Shown: piece after piece, positions 45,159 to 54,003 of the stretch
How the letters are laid out: the number at the start of each line of letters is the position of its first letter
Numbering within the stretch: the stretch's first letter is position 1
Assembly (NCBI GenBank): GCA_963841995.1
Contig: CAWJEX010000022.1
Location: 1 to 64,000 of the forward strand
DNA from: DATDPM01 sp963841995
GTDB taxonomy: Bacteria > Pseudomonadota > Alphaproteobacteria > DATDPM01
Direction: 5' to 3'
Length of the DNA: 64,000 nt
Translations under genes and position numbers: made by a program
The notes under the pieces: model-generated
What the model saw: the letters and a program-made list of their open reading frames with translations, nothing else
What the model was told of the DNA's origin: nothing
Databases searched by the model: none

Positions 45159-45345
45159 GGTGGTATCCAGGATTTCGAGGTGGAACAAAATCGCGTCGTA
45201 ACTGATAAAAAAGCTTTGGCTTGGAAAAAAGTTTGGTGCCCAGGGGCGGGATTTAACAAGTTTGGTGAATCAATAGGTTAGAAAAAAAGTGGGACACAAA
45301 AACTTCCCGTAGCTTTCTAAGGTTTTCGCCGAAGGTGTCCCACCG
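45159..45345 (+). repeat. Repeat unit A, copy 7
   Basis: Full copy: TGGTGGTATCCAGGATTTCG, GGTGCCCAGGGGCGGGATTT, GTGGGACACAAAAACTTCCC and a shifted right arm CGCCGAAGGTGTCCCACCG. The flank after the right arm (TTTCATCACTAGACAGCTAA...) is shared with the inverted partial copy at 35560-35650. Confidence 0.78.
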
Positions 45346-45445
45346 ATTTCATCACTAGACAGCTAATCTCGGTGCCTTTGGAACCGGCAGCAGACCATGG
45401 GCCATTCCAAACCCATTCTCCCCCGTAATCCGCCCGGCCTCACGG

Positions 45446-47782
45446 TCACGGAGACCTTTCCACTTGGCACGCATAGGTGCGCAAAGGAAAGGACCCACTG
45501 ATGGGATCATAAAACTCGTTGCTGATCAGCTTGCTGAAATTCAGAGAATTGCCATCTGCACCTGCCGAGTCATCCGCCTTGTCGGACCAGCCGAATTGAG
45601 CGCAAACGACATCCCTTTCGAGGCTTCGATTGAATTTTACGCGTGCCCGGATAGCACCTTGGGGAGAACGAATGATTACCCAGTCAAGTTCCCTAATGTC
45701 GCGAACTTTCGCCGTATCAGGATGCACCTCGATCAGTGGATCGGGCATTTTGTCGCGCAGACTGGAGAGATTCCGAAACTGACTATGGCAAAACTGGATC
45801 CATTTGGCCGACGTCAGCCTCAACGGAAAGCGCGTCCGCCATTCCGGATGTTGTTCCGCGCTGGCGGCGGGCGCCACATAATCCGGCAAAGGCGACTGGC
45901 CGATATCGCGCAAGGTCTGTGAATAGATTTCGACGCGGCCGGTGGGCGTGGCAAAACCACGATGCGTGTATTTCCGATATTCCGTCGAGAGGGGAAGCGC
46001 GATGCCTTCCGGTCGCGCCCGCAGCATCTCCAGCGTCACGCGTGACGGCTCCAGCATGTACCCGATGCCCGCGTCGATATCGCCATTGAAGAATTGGTCT
46101 TTGAGACCCAGACGCTTCGCTAGCTCAAAAACGATCCATGTATCCGAGCGGGATTCGCCGCGGGGCGGCACGACCGCGTTACGTAACTGCAAGAGCGCGT
46201 CGGCTTCCTGGCTGACGCGAAATCCGTCCGCTATCCCTTCCCGCTCCCATGCCGACGATACCGGCAACACCATGTCGGCTTCGGCGGCCATCGGGGTGAG
46301 GAATAGATCGCAGTGAACATAAAAATCCAGCTTTCGCAGCGCGCGCACCCCCTCTTCGGGGCTGGGGCGGCTGAGCAGAAGATTAGATCCGAAGGCCACC
46401 AACCCTTTTACCGGGTACGGCTGCTCCTCGAGAATGGCGCGATACAACTCACGTGTCGTGATCCAGCCGTCTTTCGCGGGACCGAGGGGGCGTTCCGTCA
46501 TCCCGAGGGTCTTGGCCTGCTGCGCGGGAGAGATGAGCTCGCGACCGAATACGTCGTTCAATTTCGGCTTGGCGAAATAGGTATTCCCACCCGGCGCATC
46601 GATGTCGCCAGTGAGGGCATACAAAAGGCACATCGCCCGGCTGGTCTGCGTCGCATTGGTACTCTGCCCGACGCCCGACCATGCGTAGTAGGAAACCGGC
46701 CTGTGCGCATGCAGCATTTCCGCAACAACTCGAATCTGTTCGGCCGGCACACCCGTGATCTGCTGCGTTCTCTCCGCGGAATATGTCCGGCACAAGCTGG
46801 CATATAATTCGAACGCCGGCCGGCAAGCTATCCGGCCACGCAATGTGTCTAATTCAAACGCGCCAAACAGGGAAAGGTGACGTGACGATGCGTCCGGTTG
46901 TGATCCGGGACCGCAAACCACAGGCCGCCCGGCCGATCCGTCCCATGCCACGTAGCGGTCTGCACGGCCATTTTCTTCCAAATCGGATTCGACGACATAA
47001 CGTCCATCGTCATCCCGAATCAGAAACGGGCCGTTGCTCCAGGTGGAGATAAAATCGCGATCATACCATCCGTTTTCAATCATCACGCCGGCGATGCCCA
47101 ACGCCAGTGCGCCATCCGTACCCGGCCGCACTCGCAGCCACTGGTCAGCCTTATGTGCCAGTCCCACCTGCCGTGGATCGATGACGACAAGCTTCATGCC
47201 ACGCTTCTTCGCTTCGGCGACCGCCGAGGCTTGCGCCAGCCAGCAATTGGTAGGGTTGAATCCCCACAACACCAGGCAGCCGGTGCGCTGGAAATCCGGC
47301 ACGCCGCTATCGGCGCCAAAGGTGAAGGCGGTGGCGTAATCCTTGTGCCAGTTGCAGATATGGGTCGTCCCGACCGTGTTGGGGCTGCCAAAACTATTGA
47401 TCAGACGATAGATCCAGGGCATTGCGTCGCCGATCGCTGTACCGCTGGACGTGGTGACACTGAAGGCGACGGCTTCAGGGCCGAACCGCTTCGCCGTTTC
47501 CTTCATGCGGTGGGCGGTGAAGCTCAGCGCCTCTTCCCAGGAAATGGCTTGCCACCCTGCGTCGGGATCGCCCTTGGGGCGGGTTCTTTTAACCGGCGTC
47601 AGCAGGCGATCGGCGCTGTTGACAAGCTCGGGTGCTGCCTTTCCTTTGATGCAGAAATTCCCGCCGGTCGGATGGTTCGGGTCCGGCTCGACCTTGGTCA
47701 AAACACCATCTTCGACGGTGGAAATACACCCGCAGTGTGAGATGCACAGCGCACAGTATCCTCGGATCCGCTGCACGGTCAT
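45446..47782 (-). CDS. Molybdopterin-dependent oxidoreductase with N-terminal [4Fe-4S] site
   Basis: ATG 47782 is chosen because the iron-sulfur motif begins right after it: YCALCISHCGCI...NFCIKG (CxxC-x3-C...C). The 778-residue protein has the full DMSO-reductase-family layout: AISWEEALSFTAHRMKE, then GTTHICNWHKDYATAF with the likely Mo-ligand Cys, GFNPTNCWLAQASAVAEAKK, VVIDPR, the central GDIDAPGGN(T), ADMVLPVSSAWEREGI and a C-terminal Molydop_binding domain (PLRLTSAKWIQFCHSQFRN, WVIIRSPQGAIRARVKF). It lacks a Tat signal, so it is cytoplasmic. The substrate is not evident; no FeS or membrane subunit is adjacent. Confidence 0.85.
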   Translation of the reverse strand: MTVQRIRGYCALCISHCGCISTVEDGVLTKVEPDPNHPTGGNFCIKGKAAPELVNSADRLLTPVKRTRPKGDPDAGWQAISWEEALSFTAHRMKETAKRFGPEAVAFSVTTSSGTAIGDAMPWIYRLINSFGSPNTVGTTHICNWHKDYATAFTFGADSGVPDFQRTGCLVLWGFNPTNCWLAQASAVAEAKKRGMKLVVIDPRQVGLAHKADQWLRVRPGTDGALALGIAGVMIENGWYDRDFISTWSNGPFLIRDDDGRYVVESDLEENGRADRYVAWDGSAGRPVVCGPGSQPDASSRHLSLFGAFELDTLRGRIACRPAFELYASLCRTYSAERTQQITGVPAEQIRVVAEMLHAHRPVSYYAWSGVGQSTNATQTSRAMCLLYALTGDIDAPGGNTYFAKPKLNDVFGRELISPAQQAKTLGMTERPLGPAKDGWITTRELYRAILEEQPYPVKGLVAFGSNLLLSRPSPEEGVRALRKLDFYVHCDLFLTPMAAEADMVLPVSSAWEREGIADGFRVSQEADALLQLRNAVVPPRGESRSDTWIVFELAKRLGLKDQFFNGDIDAGIGYMLEPSRVTLEMLRARPEGIALPLSTEYRKYTHRGFATPTGRVEIYSQTLRDIGQSPLPDYVAPAASAEQHPEWRTRFPLRLTSAKWIQFCHSQFRNLSSLRDKMPDPLIEVHPDTAKVRDIRELDWVIIRSPQGAIRARVKFNRSLERDVVCAQFGWSDKADDSAGADGNSLNFSKLISNEFYDPISGSFPLRTYACQVERSP

Positions 47783-47928
47783 GGGACATCGTCCGTATCG
47801 ACAATCCAATACGAAAATGTGAGCCCCTTTGCCTCGGCAATCAAGTCGTCGGTGCTGTGTGGCAAAGTGCGGATTCCGATGAAGTCGCATGGGCGTTCCG
47901 AGCGGATGCCGCGCGTGAATTCCAACAT
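47779..47928 (-). CDS. Short ORF overlapping the molybdoenzyme start
   Basis: A 49-codon frame (MLEFTRGIRSERPCDFIGIR, then TLPHSTDDLIAEAKGLTFSY, WIVDTDDVP) ends with a TGA sharing the ATG of the oxidoreductase (ATGA). The coherent protein-like sequence and overlap suggest a real upstream partner or the 3' end of a truncated gene: the same frame stays open for several codons before the ATG, and the ribosome site is weak. No family recognised. Confidence 0.4.
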   Translation of the reverse strand: MLEFTRGIRSERPCDFIGIRTLPHSTDDLIAEAKGLTFSYWIVDTDDVP

Positions 47929-47989
47929 GATGTCGCCCAGGGCGTGGGCCACCTGTCCTTATCGAAAACTCCATCTGGGAAGGTTGGGA

Positions 47990-48115
47990 CTAGGTTTTTA
48001 GAGCCGGCCGCTCACCAGCAAGCTGCCGAACTTCGAGGCGCATGGCGCCATTAATGATACCGTGCTCCCTGATAACGACCGCCAATTCTGCGGCCACGAG
48101 GACCGCCATCCGCAT
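47990..48115 (-). CDS. Possible very short helical ORF
   Basis: A 41-codon frame reads MRMAVLVAAELAVVIREHGI, INGAMRLEVRQLAGERPALK. It looks helical, but the sequence before it (YADRSDAGFLLDAFEL in another frame) may be the rest of the same gene after a frameshift. Marginal evidence only. Confidence 0.25.
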   Translation of the reverse strand: MRMAVLVAAELAVVIREHGIINGAMRLEVRQLAGERPALKT

Positions 48116-48205
48116 GAGATCTTCCCGAGCTCGAAGGCATCGAGCAGAAACCCTGCGTCAGAACGGTCGGCGTAGAACGACTCGCCACACCTTCGGTGGC
48201 GATGT

Positions 48206-50542
48206 TCACGGCGCACTACCGACCGCTCCCGAAACCGCATGCGAGCTCAGAATCAGACGCTCGACAAAGCGTGGGAACAATGGCCGGAGCTTCACGATGA
48301 AATCCCAGGCCATCAGCAGGGCACCGAGCGCGAACACGACGTCGCCCGGCAGCCGCATCCATTGCCAGACCACCGTCGTGTCATAGAAGGCACTGCTCCG
48401 CGCATAGGCCAGCCCATGCTCGTAGACCGCATCCAGTTGCGGCCATCCGATGGGGAAGAAGTTCAAAAGGATCCAGAGCACCAAGCCGCCATTGTAGAGC
48501 CAGAAAGCCCAACGCCCCGCCTTCTCGCCGAACCGGTACTTCTCGGCCGCAACATAGCGCAGGCAGAAATAGATCAGCCCGATGCCAAGTAGACCGAAGG
48601 CGCCGAATAGCGCGGTATGCGCATGATTGAGCGTCAGAAAGGTGCCGTGCTCGTAGTAGTTCACCAGCGGCGCGTTGAGTGTGCCGCCGCCGAAGACGCC
48701 AGCACCGACGAAATTCCAGAAAGCCGCACCGATGATATAGGTATAGGCGAGCCCGTATTTGAATTCGCCATGCCTCTTGATCAGCCGGTGATGCTGGATC
48801 GCCTCGATGATCAGAAGCACAAGCGGCAGCACTTCGATGAACGAGAACATCGTGCCGAGCGGGACCCACAGGCCGGGCTCGCCCGCCCAATAGAGGTGAT
48901 GCCCCGTGCCGAGCACGCCGCCGAGGAAGATCAGGATCAGTTCAAGGTAGACGGACCGCTCGGCGAGCTGACGCGAAACGAGACCGACCGCCATCAGCAG
49001 ATAGGCGCTGATCGCCGCGGCGAAGAACTCGAAGGACTGCTCGACCCAGAGATGGACGACCCACCAGCGCCAGAAATCGGAGATCGTGAAGGACTTCTCG
49101 ACACCGGTCAGCGGGATCATGCCAAAGACGTAGAGCAGCGCGATATTGACGGTGGACGCCCAAAGCAGATGCTCGAGCTTGATCCGCCCGGTCCAGAATT
49201 GCCGCGTCGCCGCCACCAGCTTCGCGCGGGTTGGCCAAAGCGCTCGGAATACGAGCAGGCTCCAAATCACGAGGCCTGCGAAGAAACCGATCTGCCACGC
49301 GCGCCCGAGCTGGATGTAAGAGAGGCCCTGATTGCCAAACCAGAACCAGCCTTCCTGAATGTAGCCCATGATACCGAGATAATTGCCGGCGAGCGCGCCC
49401 ACGACGATGAACAGCGTCACCCAGAACAGCAAATCGACGAGAAAGCCCTGTCCCTTCGGCTCCCCGCCGCTGATCGCCGGCGCCAGGAATAGGCCAGCAC
49501 CGATCCAGGAGAGCCCGATCCAAACGATGGGCGATTGGATGTGGACGTCGCGCAGGAAATTGAACGGCAGGAAGCGGTCGACTTCGATCCCATAAAAACT
49601 CGTCCGATCCGTGTAGTAGTGGGCCATGATCGATCCGACGAGAATTTGCAGCAGGAGAACAGCCGCGACCACGAGGAAATATTTTCCGATCCGCCGCTGG
49701 CTGACGGTCAAGGGCCCGAACTTGGCCAGCACGGGATCCATCGGTGCTTTGTCGGGATCGTTCAGGTAGCGCTCATAGATGAACAGCACCGCGCCGAAGG
49801 CGAAGAAGGTGAAACAGAAGCTGATCCACGTCCACCGGAAGGTGCTGGTGGTCGGCGCATTGCCGACGAGCGGTTCGAACGGCCAATTCTGCGTCCAGGA
49901 CGCCGTCGTCCCGGGCCGCCGCGCAACAGTCGTGATCGAAGAATAGATCAGGAAGTCCGCGGTCTGGGCGGCGCTTTGCTCATCGAGGCTGTAAGCCTGG
50001 GTCCAGCCCTTGGCGAAATCGTGACGGAGCAACGACTGCGCGATCTCGCCACGCAGCGTCGTGATTGCGGCGGCAACGGCGTCGGGAACGGTTGCGACGG
50101 GCTTAGTTAGATCGATGCCTTGAAGCTCGAACTGCATCGCCGCTTTGACCGACGCTTGCTCCTCCGCCGTCAAATCCGGCAGTGTTTTGCGGGTCTTGGC
50201 CGCGGCGATGTTCACTTCGGTAAGCGTGGCGAGCCGGACGAGGTTGCTGGCCGTGTAATCCTCGCCGAAATACGATCCCATGCCATAGAGGCTGCCGTAA
50301 TCCATAAGATCGGCTTTCTGGAAACCGGCCTTGCCTTCTTGAATGTCGGCAGCCGACATGAGAACCGTGCCGTTGGCCGCTACGAACCGGTCGGGAAAGG
50401 GCGGTGCCGCCTTGTAGGTAAGGTCGGTCGTCCAGCCAAGAAGAGCAAAGGTCACGACGGCGACCGCCAACAATATCCATTTCAGCACGTTGCTCACGGG
50501 GTCTTCCATCGGCCGATCGAGCACTCCCGCATTCGTTGTCAT
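48206..50542 (-). CDS. norB: Quinol-dependent nitric oxide reductase (qNOR), single subunit
   Basis: ATG 50542 with GAGGGG upstream. The 778-residue protein starts with the qNOR-specific N-terminal helix and periplasmic cytochrome-c-like domain (GWTTDLTYKAAPPFPDRFVA, GSLYGMGSYFGEDYTASNLV) that lacks the CxxCH heme motif, followed by about 13 membrane helices. Active-site motifs are VHLWVEQSFEFFA (FeB His and Glu), GVLGTGHHLYWAGEP (FeB His pair), SFIEVLPLVLL (conserved Glu) and LNHAHTALFGAFG (heme ligands). It reduces 2 NO to N2O using quinol, for detoxification or denitrification. It lies 88 bases after a small membrane-protein gene with which it probably forms an operon. Confidence 0.92.
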   Translation of the reverse strand: MTTNAGVLDRPMEDPVSNVLKWILLAVAVVTFALLGWTTDLTYKAAPPFPDRFVAANGTVLMSAADIQEGKAGFQKADLMDYGSLYGMGSYFGEDYTASNLVRLATLTEVNIAAAKTRKTLPDLTAEEQASVKAAMQFELQGIDLTKPVATVPDAVAAAITTLRGEIAQSLLRHDFAKGWTQAYSLDEQSAAQTADFLIYSSITTVARRPGTTASWTQNWPFEPLVGNAPTTSTFRWTWISFCFTFFAFGAVLFIYERYLNDPDKAPMDPVLAKFGPLTVSQRRIGKYFLVVAAVLLLQILVGSIMAHYYTDRTSFYGIEVDRFLPFNFLRDVHIQSPIVWIGLSWIGAGLFLAPAISGGEPKGQGFLVDLLFWVTLFIVVGALAGNYLGIMGYIQEGWFWFGNQGLSYIQLGRAWQIGFFAGLVIWSLLVFRALWPTRAKLVAATRQFWTGRIKLEHLLWASTVNIALLYVFGMIPLTGVEKSFTISDFWRWWVVHLWVEQSFEFFAAAISAYLLMAVGLVSRQLAERSVYLELILIFLGGVLGTGHHLYWAGEPGLWVPLGTMFSFIEVLPLVLLIIEAIQHHRLIKRHGEFKYGLAYTYIIGAAFWNFVGAGVFGGGTLNAPLVNYYEHGTFLTLNHAHTALFGAFGLLGIGLIYFCLRYVAAEKYRFGEKAGRWAFWLYNGGLVLWILLNFFPIGWPQLDAVYEHGLAYARSSAFYDTTVVWQWMRLPGDVVFALGALLMAWDFIVKLRPLFPRFVERLILSSHAVSGAVGSAP

Positions 50543-50630
50543 TTTTCTTCCCCTCTGTCAGTTGGCATTCCAGCGTTGTTGCCGTCCGCTTCGCAAAGGC
50601 CTCATCCGGGACAGCACAAATGCCTCCGGC

Positions 50631-51107
50631 TCAGAACACGGACCATCCGTGGCTGCCCGCGACTGCGCCGAAGACCGTGATGAGGCTGAGCGTGAGTAAA
50701 ACCCAGTGCGCCCAATGCAGCCATGCGAAGGCGCCTTCCGGTGCCACCGTCGCCCATTTGTGGAAGTGCCGGCGCAGGATGAACGGCTCGATCACGAACA
50801 GAACCAACGTGAATAGCAGCCACACGCAGACCATCGCGTGCATCCACCAGAACTGCGCGGACTGGAACCGCTGCCACAGATCGAGGCGTGCTGCCATGTA
50901 GAAGCCGGTCAGACCGACGATGATGACAGCCGCACGAGCCTGCCAGACGAAACGGCGCTCGATTGCTTGGAACGCCGTGAGCCAATCGGTGCCCAGATCA
51001 CCGCGCCGGATCGCCGGCAGCACAACAGTAGTCGCCATCGCCACGCCGCCGATCCAGATGACCACGGCGAGGACATGCAAGACGCGCGCTATGACGACAC
51101 CATCCAT
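50631..51107 (-). CDS. Four-TM membrane protein (CopD/DUF2269-like) upstream of qNOR
   Basis: ATG 51107 (MDGVVIARVLHVLAVVIWIG) is preferred over 51134. The 158-residue protein has four helices with His residues positioned for b-type heme or metal: ARVLHVLAVVIWIGGVAMAT, AAVIIVGLTGFYMAARL, FWWMHAMVCVWLLFTLVLFV, HWAHWVLLTLSLITVFGA. The RVLHxxxxVxWxGG opening is typical of CopD-like and 'DUF2269' proteins. Genes of this type often sit next to norB in alphaproteobacteria; an electron-transfer or assembly role is inferred. Confidence 0.75.
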   Translation of the reverse strand: MDGVVIARVLHVLAVVIWIGGVAMATTVVLPAIRRGDLGTDWLTAFQAIERRFVWQARAAVIIVGLTGFYMAARLDLWQRFQSAQFWWMHAMVCVWLLFTLVLFVIEPFILRRHFHKWATVAPEGAFAWLHWAHWVLLTLSLITVFGAVAGSHGWSVF

Positions 51108-51304
51108 GCTGTTCCCGCTCTGTCTCCCGGTCACACTGTGAATACGTACATGACTTTGACCCCTACCATTGAAGCCGCTCAGCGGATTGATCTCGTTGGC
51201 AAAGATTAGAATTTAGTGGGGTCACCTCTCCCGCTAAATGCGAACCCTCCCGGGAATTTGATTGACCCACATAATCAATGTCATGCGTTCCATCTTGGGC
51301 GGGA

Positions 51305-52009
51305 TCACGATTGGAATCGGTAACTTCTCTCGAGCTCGGTGAATCTGGGAATGAGATCTGAATGCCCGCGCACACGGAAGATGTAACGTGGCACCTCCTT
51401 GCCGACTGTATGGGACATGAATGGTTCGCCCCAAAAGCTAAGCAACGCCTCGATCGCACCTTCTGGATTGGTTTCGGAAAGAATGAAGGAAATATTTTCG
51501 TGCATGTCGCACCAGCGCGGCTCGCGAACGTTCTTAGAGTGCCTGCAGGCGGCAATTTTCGGTGCGATTTCCGCGCGCCACAGGTCCTTCTGCCGATCGT
51601 CCAGGATGAACAAGATGGAGGTTACCAGCGGATTCTCGATGCAAGGACGCAACAGCAGGTCGAACATCTGCTGTGATTTATACATGAGGAGGCATACATT
51701 AAAGAAAATCATCTCGCCGCGTGCCTGACGAGCAAAAGCTTCGTTTTCGACACGCAGCTGCCGGGGGCCAATAAGGATTACGTCCGGCTGCCGCAGTGCG
51801 GATTGGATTTTCGCGACGGAGGCGGCAGTATCCCCGATGAGTTCTGCGAGCCGCTCGTTCTTACGCTCGCGCCGCAAGTCGCGGATGAAGAGCAGGGCGA
51901 TCAGCACAAGGATGATAGGCAGAAGTATGGCCTGATCGGCGATATGCAAGAAATGCAGAACCACCGCGACGATCGCGGCCAGCACCCCGGCGATCGCATC
52001 CCAGTCCAT
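51305..52009 (-). CDS. Membrane-anchored protein of unknown function
   Basis: ATG 52009 (MDWDAIAGVLAAIVAVVLHF) or 52054 could be the start. Two N-terminal helices (IAGVLAAIVAVVLHFLHI; ILLPIILVLIALLFIRDL) precede a basic helix (RRERKNERLAELIG) and a soluble domain of about 180 residues with IQSALRQPDVILIGPRQLRV, EMIFFNVCLLMYKSQQMFDL and NPLVTSILFILDDRQKDLWR. The soluble part has an alpha/beta pattern reminiscent of phospholipase-D-like folds, but without HKD motifs, so no activity is claimed. Similar proteins occur in Bradyrhizobium. Confidence 0.6.
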   Translation of the reverse strand: MDWDAIAGVLAAIVAVVLHFLHIADQAILLPIILVLIALLFIRDLRRERKNERLAELIGDTAASVAKIQSALRQPDVILIGPRQLRVENEAFARQARGEMIFFNVCLLMYKSQQMFDLLLRPCIENPLVTSILFILDDRQKDLWRAEIAPKIAACRHSKNVREPRWCDMHENISFILSETNPEGAIEALLSFWGEPFMSHTVGKEVPRYIFRVRGHSDLIPRFTELERSYRFQS

Positions 52010-52327
52010 GCTGAGCAGATGTTTCAGTCGCACGTGTATCCGCTCCCCTTGCACCAGCAGCTCACGCCATTCTAGCCATCTATTAGGTCAGTGATAGTCC
52101 ATGAATGAGACCTGCGGGACGAGACTCGCAAGTCGCCTTCATTTTGTTTAGGTTATGCTCCGGGGGACGGGCAGCTTGCGATAAAGATCAGCTATTTTTC
52201 GAGAACTGATTGCGAGGAGACGCGCTGATCGTGGCTCCGGAGGAGGCACGCAAGCAACGCATCGATTTGAACGGTTCGGATGACTTACGTACGCTTCGCT
52301 CCCGCAGATCAGAACGCAAATGGGCGA
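52010..52327 (-). other. Intergenic stretch, nothing recognised
   Basis: About 320 bases between the unknown membrane protein and nnrS, with no supported frame and no repeat copy. Confidence 0.35.
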
Positions 52328-53536
52328 TTAAATCGGTCGCGCGTTTTCGTCTTTAACGCGGGGCAGAGTCAGCGGACGAAAATAAAACCGCGCGAATAGT
52401 CCAAAAGCTCCACTCCATGCCGCCCCTGCGAGAGAGAGAACGAGCACATACTGCGAGCCGCCGAGCGGCGCTAAGAGACGCAATACGGCGGCAAGCGTCA
52501 CCAGGACATAAATCATCGTTGTTCGCGGTCCGGCGGTCAGGGGCCGGCCCGTGTGGCCGAGCGATGTGCGCGTCATGACGGCAAGGGTCATGGTTCCGAT
52601 GGCGCCGGCCGTGAGCGCGTGAAGCGCCGTAGTCTGCGGCAGGACGGGTACGAAACCGTTCAAGGCGAGAAGCAGGAATCCGAGCGCCAGCCAGCCATAG
52701 CCGAGATGGAGGATCCAGAGAAGCGGCTCGCGCCCCGCGAATATCCCGCGCCAGCGCAAAAGTCGGGCGGTCAGCGTGATACCGGCGGCAAGCTCGGCCC
52801 AAAGCGCGACCGGTCCATCGGGTGCTGCGACCCAGAAGACCAAGGCAAGCGCGGTCATGGCGAGCGCCACACGGTCGAGCCCATCGAAGGCCGCCGGCCT
52901 TGCAATATCCGGCCGCTGCTTCGCAAGCCAATTCCCGGTGAAACTCGGAATGATTCGGCCGCCGACGAAGCTGATGAGCATGAGGAGCGTGGCGACGCCG
53001 AGCCGATTGCCGACCGCGGCGGTCGAGGCAAGGCCGAGGACCTCGAGATGAACGAGGAGATTCCCCGAAAAAAGTAGAGCGAGTGCCACGAGCATGGGCA
53101 AGTTGCGCCAGTTGCGTCCCGCCAGAATTTCGCGAGCAACCACGGTGAAAAAGACGAGCGGAAATGCGAGATCGAAAACGGTGGCAGCATTTGCGCCGAT
53201 CTTTGCCGAAAGCAGCACCGCGATCCGTCCCGCAAGCCAAAGCAGCACGAGAATGGCGAGCGGTCTGCCTTGAATTGGCATGCGGCCGGTCCAATTCGGA
53301 ATCGCCGTCAAGAGGAAACCGGCGACGGTCGCCCCACCGAAGCCGAAGATCATCTCATGCACGTGCCAGACAATAGGCGCGAGCGCGCTCGGCACCTGGA
53401 TGCGTCCGGCAAAAAGCGCGAGCCAGAGCGGGACGGCAACGGCGGCCCAGAGGGCAGACAACAGGAAGAACGGACGGAATCCCGCGGAGAACAGCGCGGG
53501 GCCGATATGCGGGCGATAGCGGGGAATTGCGGTCAT
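52328..53536 (-). CDS. nnrS: NnrS family protein (heme-copper membrane protein, NO response)
   Basis: The 402-residue protein has 12 membrane helices. It begins with the NnrS signature FSAGFRPFFLLSALWAAVAV, then PIVWHVHEMIFGFGGATVAG-FLLTAIPNW, GGRIIPSFTGNWL, LHLGYGWLALGFLLLALNG, LHALTAGAIGTMTLAVMTRT-SLGHTGRPL. The conserved HVHEM, LH.L..G.IG and GHTGR His residues are the putative heme/copper sites. NnrS relieves nitrosative stress by preventing iron-nitrosyl formation. It lies 1.8 kb from qNOR on the same strand. Confidence 0.92.
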   Translation of the reverse strand: MTAIPRYRPHIGPALFSAGFRPFFLLSALWAAVAVPLWLALFAGRIQVPSALAPIVWHVHEMIFGFGGATVAGFLLTAIPNWTGRMPIQGRPLAILVLLWLAGRIAVLLSAKIGANAATVFDLAFPLVFFTVVAREILAGRNWRNLPMLVALALLFSGNLLVHLEVLGLASTAAVGNRLGVATLLMLISFVGGRIIPSFTGNWLAKQRPDIARPAAFDGLDRVALAMTALALVFWVAAPDGPVALWAELAAGITLTARLLRWRGIFAGREPLLWILHLGYGWLALGFLLLALNGFVPVLPQTTALHALTAGAIGTMTLAVMTRTSLGHTGRPLTAGPRTTMIYVLVTLAAVLRLLAPLGGSQYVLVLSLAGAAWSGAFGLFARFYFRPLTLPRVKDENARPI

Positions 53537-53719
53537 GGCATCCTACACGAGGCGGATCGCGCGTATCTTGCTATGCCGTGCGCTTGCGACGCCTTGGCAA
53601 TCGTTCCCCGATTTCTCTGCCGGCTGATGAGGACGGGGCTCTGTGAGGTATTCGGCTTTCTTCGTACCAGCGCAGCTAAGCTACTGCCGCTTTCATTGAA
53701 GCACGACATCGAGGCGGAT

Positions 53720-53890
53720 GGTTGTATCCAGGGTGGGACACCGTCCTAAGACATTGGCAATATTCGGCATTTGGGAACTGGTGCCCAGGGGCGGAATCAC
53801 ATAAGCTATAAAAATCAATGGTTTACAAAAAAGTGGGACACTGAATCTTCCCGTGGCGTTATTAGGCTTTCCAGGGAAAGTGTCCCACCG
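53720..53890 (+). repeat. Repeat unit A, copy 8 (left part diverged)
   Basis: GTTGTATCCAGGGTGGGACA at the left has lost the usual middle. The centre GGTGCCCAGGGGCGGAATCA and arms GTGGGACACTGAATCTTCCC / GGGAAAGTGTCCCACC are intact. It is the clearest inverted pair of the family. Nothing else is seen in the gap 53537-54003. Confidence 0.8.
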
Positions 53891-54003
53891 CGAACGTCAT
53901 TGTACGCGCCTTTCCTATCGGTTCCCTGATGTCGGAATTCCGATTCGAATGCGTCATGCGATTGTCTCCCGCAGACTGGGCAAATAAGGGTTACGAGTTA
54001 CCC

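Noticed and set aside
48206..50542. Nitric oxide dismutase instead of qNOR
   Set aside because: The active-site Glu residues (HLWVE.., FSFIEV) and His pair are the qNOR ones; dismutases replace key catalytic and quinol-site residues.
51258..51278. FNR/FixK/NNR box upstream of the qNOR operon
   Set aside because: TTGATT and AATCAA are inverted but separated by nine bases, giving TTGAT-N11-ATCAA rather than the canonical TTGAT-N4-ATCAA, and the site is 150 bases from the start.
52353..53294. Long alternative frame over nnrS
   Set aside because: Arg/Ala-rich shadow frame produced by GC bias; nnrS frame has all family motifs.
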